This document shows, one piece after another, positions 34,611-37,258 of a stretch of DNA of 37,258 bases; position 1 is the stretch's first letter; every line of letters starts with the position of its first letter. The DNA is from an uncultured Saprospiraceae bacterium (GTDB lineage: Bacteria; Bacteroidota; Bacteroidia; Chitinophagales; Saprospiraceae). The position numbers were made by a program, and so were the translations under genes. The stretch is from assembly GCA_937924145.1 (NCBI GenBank), contig CALDTJ010000085.1:1-37258 (forward strand), given 5' to 3'. The notes under the pieces are model-generated. The model worked only from the letters and a program-made list of their open reading frames with translations, did not search any database and was not told where the DNA came from.

Positions 34611-35267
34611 ATGAGCAAAACACCCAATCAAAAACCATCTAGATTTTACAAAAGAAAATTACCGCATATTCAACCTAAGAACGGTGTTTTCTTTGTAACA
34701 TATAATCTTGAAGGTGCTTTACCCAAAAACAGATTACTTCAATTGAAAGAAGAAAGAGAATTAAAAATTTCTGACTTAAAATTAGAAGGATTACCTCCAG
34801 AAGAAGTAAAGAGAAAAGTAAAAGAAATGCAAGAGTTTTATTTCGGCAAATTTGATGACTTATTAGATGGAGTAATAAAAGGTCCTACGCACCTAAGTAA
34901 CCCAAAAGTCGCAAAAGTAGTTCAGGATTCTTTACATTGGATGGATGGAAAAGCCTATAAATTAGTCTGTTACACAATCATGCATAACCATGTTCATAAA
35001 ATTGTTTACAAAACTCAAGAAGTACTCTGGGTGAGTATGAAAAGACATAAAAGCTTTACGGGAAGAACAGCTAATAAAATACTTAACTTAACTGGGCAAT
35101 TTTGGCAACACGAAAGTTTTGATCATTGTATTAGAAATAAACCGTCATTTATTCAAAAGGTACAATATACTCTCAACAATTCAGTAAAGGCGGGACTAGT
35201 TAAAAATTGGCGAAATTATCCATATAGTTGGGTTAGCCCTGAGTTTTTGAAATATGCACCTGACTAG
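34611..35267 (+). CDS. REP-associated tyrosine transposase (RAYT, Y1 HUH superfamily)
   Basis: A 218-residue protein. The HUH motif is His127-Val-His129 in YTIMHNHVHKI, and the likely catalytic tyrosine is Tyr186 in KVQYTLNNSVKAGLV, which aligns with the active tyrosine of E. coli TnpA-REP. FWQHESFDHCIRN is also a family block. These enzymes, related to IS200/IS605 transposases, nick single-stranded REP hairpins and are usually single-copy domesticated genes. Here the gene is bracketed by REP units in inverted orientation: one on the left and a pair on the right. The frame is intact with both catalytic motifs, so it may be active. Confidence 0.93.
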   Translation: MSKTPNQKPSRFYKRKLPHIQPKNGVFFVTYNLEGALPKNRLLQLKEERELKISDLKLEGLPPEEVKRKVKEMQEFYFGKFDDLLDGVIKGPTHLSNPKVAKVVQDSLHWMDGKAYKLVCYTIMHNHVHKIVYKTQEVLWVSMKRHKSFTGRTANKILNLTGQFWQHESFDHCIRNKPSFIQKVQYTLNNSVKAGLVKNWRNYPYSWVSPEFLKYAPD

Positions 35268-35277
35268 ATTTTCATGT

Positions 35278-35293
35278 CAAGCTCTGCTTGGTA
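35278..35293 (+). repeat. REP unit, right side, direct orientation (degenerate foot)
   Basis: CAAGCTCTGCTTGGTA, 16 bases identical to the left REP but without the GTAG foot. It starts 11 bp after the RAYT stop and pairs with the inverted copy at 35311-35326 to form a BIME-like hairpin with a 17-base loop. Confidence 0.88.
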
Positions 35294-35310
35294 AAAGTTA
35301 TCTATTATTA

Positions 35311-35333
35311 TACCAAGCAGAGCTTGGCACTAC
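35311..35333 (-). repeat. REP unit, right side, inverted orientation
   Basis: The exact reverse complement of the 23-bp left REP, with the GTAG foot on the minus strand. Its last base is the last base of the rlpA-like stop codon, so the REP directly abuts that gene's end and may act as its 3' hairpin. Confidence 0.9.
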
Positions 35334-36181
35334 TAATTCAATAACTCCAAACTAACCTGAGCAACTCCTGCCTTAGTCAAATCAATCACCTTAGCAGCGG
35401 CGCCGGACAAATCAATAACTCTAGGTTTGCCATCTCTTGCAATAGCCTTAGCAGGATTTGGGCCTCTATCATTAATTCGTACCTCTACACACTGATTGGT
35501 ATCCAAACGACACACTTTCACCTTGCTATTGTAAGGCAAAGTCCAATGCGCAGCAGTCATTGCCCTTTTATCGTATTTTTCACCATAGGCAGTAACATTG
35601 CCATGGAATTTTTTATGATAGTAACTAGCCTCGCCAGTCTGAATAATACGGTTCACAGCATTTTGTATCGCTGGCGGCGCAGCAGGAGCTGGCTTTTCTA
35701 CTACCGTTGATGTAGGTGCTGGTTGCTTAGCTGGTGGAGGCGTTGGAGCGGTTGGTGTCAACTCGACAGGAGTAGGATCCTTTTTATCTAGAGCAACCAC
35801 AAAACCATCTATTCCCTTTTTCTTCGCAAATTGCTGATAACTAACCGCCGCATTTTTATCAGGAAAAGGTCCAATCAATACTTTATAAACTGTTTTTCCT
35901 CCTGATGCAGGGTCCATTTTTATCAATAGATCATCAAACCACTTACCCTGTAAGTCAGTCGCATATTTCACTACATTAGGATAGCTAGAAAAAGTAGCTA
36001 CTTGCAATGCAAAGCCTTCTTTTTTTGCTCTTTTAACTTCTAAATGGTATAAATCATTAGGTTGGTAAGCATCCGCAAACTCTTTTCCGTAATTAGCAGG
36101 AGCAGCAGATTTAGTAGCCTGTGCTTGTAAATAAACATAGCTGAAAGCTGATAAAGCTATCAAAAAGAATAATTTTCTCAT
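35333..36181 (-). CDS. SPOR plus RlpA-like (double-psi beta-barrel) septal protein
   Basis: A 282-residue protein. It has a signal peptide (MRKLFFLIALSAFSYVYLQA, cleavage near 20; no lipobox) and a SPOR domain (about 55-131: FALQVATFSSY ... YKVLIGPFPDKNAA), which binds denuded septal glycan. A Pro/Ala linker (135-171) precedes an RlpA-type DPBB domain (about 183-275) with GEASYYHKKFHG, TAYGE (Glu201, Asp204), MTAAH (His212), VRINDRGP and VIDLSGAAA. The Glu-to-His spacing equals that of the catalytic pair in Pseudomonas RlpA, so lytic transglycosylase activity on peptide-free glycan strands is plausible. SPOR precedes the barrel, the reverse of E. coli RlpA. Located between a REP and the pyrH gene, it appears monocistronic. 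Confidence 0.9.
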   Translation of the reverse strand: MRKLFFLIALSAFSYVYLQAQATKSAAPANYGKEFADAYQPNDLYHLEVKRAKKEGFALQVATFSSYPNVVKYATDLQGKWFDDLLIKMDPASGGKTVYKVLIGPFPDKNAAVSYQQFAKKKGIDGFVVALDKKDPTPVELTPTAPTPPPAKQPAPTSTVVEKPAPAAPPAIQNAVNRIIQTGEASYYHKKFHGNVTAYGEKYDKRAMTAAHWTLPYNSKVKVCRLDTNQCVEVRINDRGPNPAKAIARDGKPRVIDLSGAAAKVIDLTKAGVAQVSLELLN

Positions 36182-36335
36182 AGTCGGATATTTTTGTCCA
36201 TTAGATAAGGATGAAAATGCTAAATAGTCTGGAAACCAAAAACATACTTATTTTCATCAAAAAATAAAATTCAAGATACTTCGAACTGCATAAAGACGCA
36301 ACTATGGGGGAAAATATTGTTGTAAAAGACGTCTT

Positions 36336-37049
36336 TTAGCCTTCTACTAGTGTTCCTACCGCCTCACCATTAATAATTCGCATTAAATTATCTCGTCGGT
36401 TTATATCAAAAACAATAATAGGTAAGTTGTTTTCTTTACAAATAGTAAATGCAGTCATGTCCATCACACTATAACCTGCACTAATCACTTCGGCAAATTT
36501 TAAAGTATCAAACTTTTCAGCAGTAGGATCTTTTTCTGGGTCGGCAGAATAAATACCATCTACTCTAGTTCCTTTTAGAATCACATCGGCATTTATTTCG
36601 TTAGCTCTCAAGGCAGCAGCAGAATCTGTCGTAAAATAGGGACTTCCGATACCAGCTGAAAATATAACGACTCGACCTTTTTCAACGTGACGAATAGCTC
36701 TACGTCGAATATAAGGTTCGGCTATTTTCTCCATTTTAATAGCCGTAACCAAACGAGTAAAGACACCTTGCTGTTCTAAAGCACTTTGTAGCGCCATGCC
36801 ATTAATCACCGTTGCCATCATTCCCATATAATCTCCCTGTACTCTTTCGATACCAGAAGATTTTGCCTGCAACCCTCTAAAAATATTACCTCCTCCGATC
36901 ACTACTGCTACTTCAACTCCTGCTGCTTGTACTTCTTTAATTAAGGTAGCATAATGCGTCAACATATCAGCTGAAATTCCAAATGACTGATCTCCCATTA
37001 GAGACTCTCCGCTTAATTTTAGTAAAACTCGTTTGTATTTTAAAGGCAT
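36336..37049 (-). CDS. pyrH: Uridylate (UMP) kinase
   Basis: A 237-residue bacterial amino-acid-kinase-fold UMP kinase. It has [14 protein letters not shown] at the phosphate loop, GGGNIFRG (52-59), the [14 protein letters not shown] segment, [20 protein letters not shown] (nucleotide binding) and VMDMTAF near the end. It phosphorylates UMP to UDP with ATP as a hexamer, usually activated by GTP and inhibited by UTP. Typically it is part of rpsB-tsf-pyrH-frr; here the downstream gene is an rlpA-like gene rather than frr, and 209 bp upstream show no sign of tsf. A 14-bp palindrome AAAAGACGTCTTTT (36324-36337) overlaps the stop codon. Confidence 0.96.
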   Translation of the reverse strand: MPLKYKRVLLKLSGESLMGDQSFGISADMLTHYATLIKEVQAAGVEVAVVIGGGNIFRGLQAKSSGIERVQGDYMGMMATVINGMALQSALEQQGVFTRLVTAIKMEKIAEPYIRRRAIRHVEKGRVVIFSAGIGSPYFTTDSAAALRANEINADVILKGTRVDGIYSADPEKDPTAEKFDTLKFAEVISAGYSVMDMTAFTICKENNLPIIVFDINRRDNLMRIINGEAVGTLVEG

Positions 37050-37101
37050 AATAGTTTATTGATTTTAGTTATAAGACTAATAAGCGGGGATAAATTATTT
37101 A

Positions 37102-37131
37102 CAAATCAGTATTTAATACTAGTGGTTCAAA
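37102..37131 (-). promoter_or_regulatory. Possible pyrH promoter
   Basis: On the minus strand TTTG (37131-37128) is followed 22 bases later by a second TTTG (37105-37102), close to the Bacteroidota -33/-7 spacing. The -7 box reads CTGATTTG, lacking the usual leading TA. It would give a leader of about 45 bases before pyrH. Confidence 0.25.
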
Positions 37132-37258
37132 TCATAAGTAATTGATAGTTTAATCGAGTGTATTTTTTCGTTAGGCTAGGCATTTTTTTAGAGAATAGCC
37201 GTAGCTCTTTGATAAAAAAATAACGAAGCATAACGGAAAAAGACGCCGATTTAACTTG

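Noticed and set aside
36324-36337. Terminator of pyrH at the 14-bp palindrome
   Set aside because: The palindrome has no loop of its own, overlaps the stop codon and is not followed by a T-run on the minus strand.
37122-37134. tRNA T-loop-like GGTTCAAATC upstream of pyrH
   Set aside because: No cloverleaf can be drawn around it; the flanks lack acceptor and anticodon stems.

Overview
The window looks like chromosomal DNA from a member of the phylum Bacteroidota, most likely a Saprospiria- or Chitinophagia-like marine or sludge bacterium. It is AT-rich. It carries a PorP/SprF-family protein, a giant secreted protein with a gliding-motility-type (T9SS type B) C-terminal sorting domain, a bactofilin next to AtpZ, a DUF2141 protein, several lipoproteins with short Bacteroidota-style lipoboxes, and start sites without obvious Shine-Dalgarno sequences. 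No 16S rRNA, tRNA, CRISPR array or prophage was seen.

Layout. 1-1027 (minus strand): the leading end of an ATP-synthase locus (bactofilin, AtpZ, then a truncated membrane protein that runs off the window towards where atpB is expected). 1412-5421 (minus): a PorP/SprF protein, then a two-gene unit of a cytosolic trypsin-like protease with a zinc ribbon and a second protein; both carry a similar YbjN/secretion-chaperone-like domain. 5759-11292 (plus): a T9SS-exported multidomain protein ending in a 15-bp tandem repeat, riboflavin synthase, a MOSC protein, an outer-membrane beta-barrel and a lipoprotein. 11415-18924 (minus): 2-oxoglutarate dehydrogenase E2 with two lipoyl domains, two lipoproteins, and a 1347-residue protein with the architecture of soluble adenylyl cyclase (C1-C2-AAA-TPR). 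19417-21205 (plus): a membrane-anchored small protein and an AAA/DUF4143 ATPase. 21271-23019 (minus): lysS with an unusual N-terminal insertion. 23663-27615 (plus): DUF2141 protein, then a three-gene envelope-polysaccharide unit (Gfo/Idh/MocA oxidoreductase, lipoprotein, polyprenyl-phosphate sugar-1-phosphate transferase). 27683-34197 (minus): a 1442-residue lamin-tail protein with an IPTL-like C-terminal anchor, and thrS. 34611-35267 (plus): a REP-associated tyrosine transposase (RAYT). 35333-37049 (minus): a SPOR-RlpA protein and pyrH.

The most interesting material is the small-repeat and mobile-DNA layer. (1) Two copies, about 94% identical and inverted relative to each other, of a ~140-bp palindromic MITE-like element with GTAAC termini and 8-bp flanking duplications (23073-23211 and 34217-34356). 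Each lies just upstream of an aminoacyl-tRNA synthetase gene (lysS and thrS). (2) A complete RAYT/REP module in which a 23-bp REP unit with a 5' GTAG foot flanks the transposase in perfect inverted orientation. (3) A family of 7-, 14- and 15-bp tandem repeats, one of which encodes the signal peptide of a lipoprotein. (4) Several other GC-rich palindromes between genes. Among proteins, the sAC-like cyclase has its metal-binding aspartates in C1 and its transition-state Asn/Arg in C2, predicting one composite active site.

Functionally the region mixes housekeeping genes (lysS, thrS, pyrH, sucB, ribE, atp accessory genes), often separated from their usual partners (infC, frr, tsf, sucA are not adjacent), with envelope, secretion and signalling genes. 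Annotations rest on recognition of motifs by eye; no database search was run.
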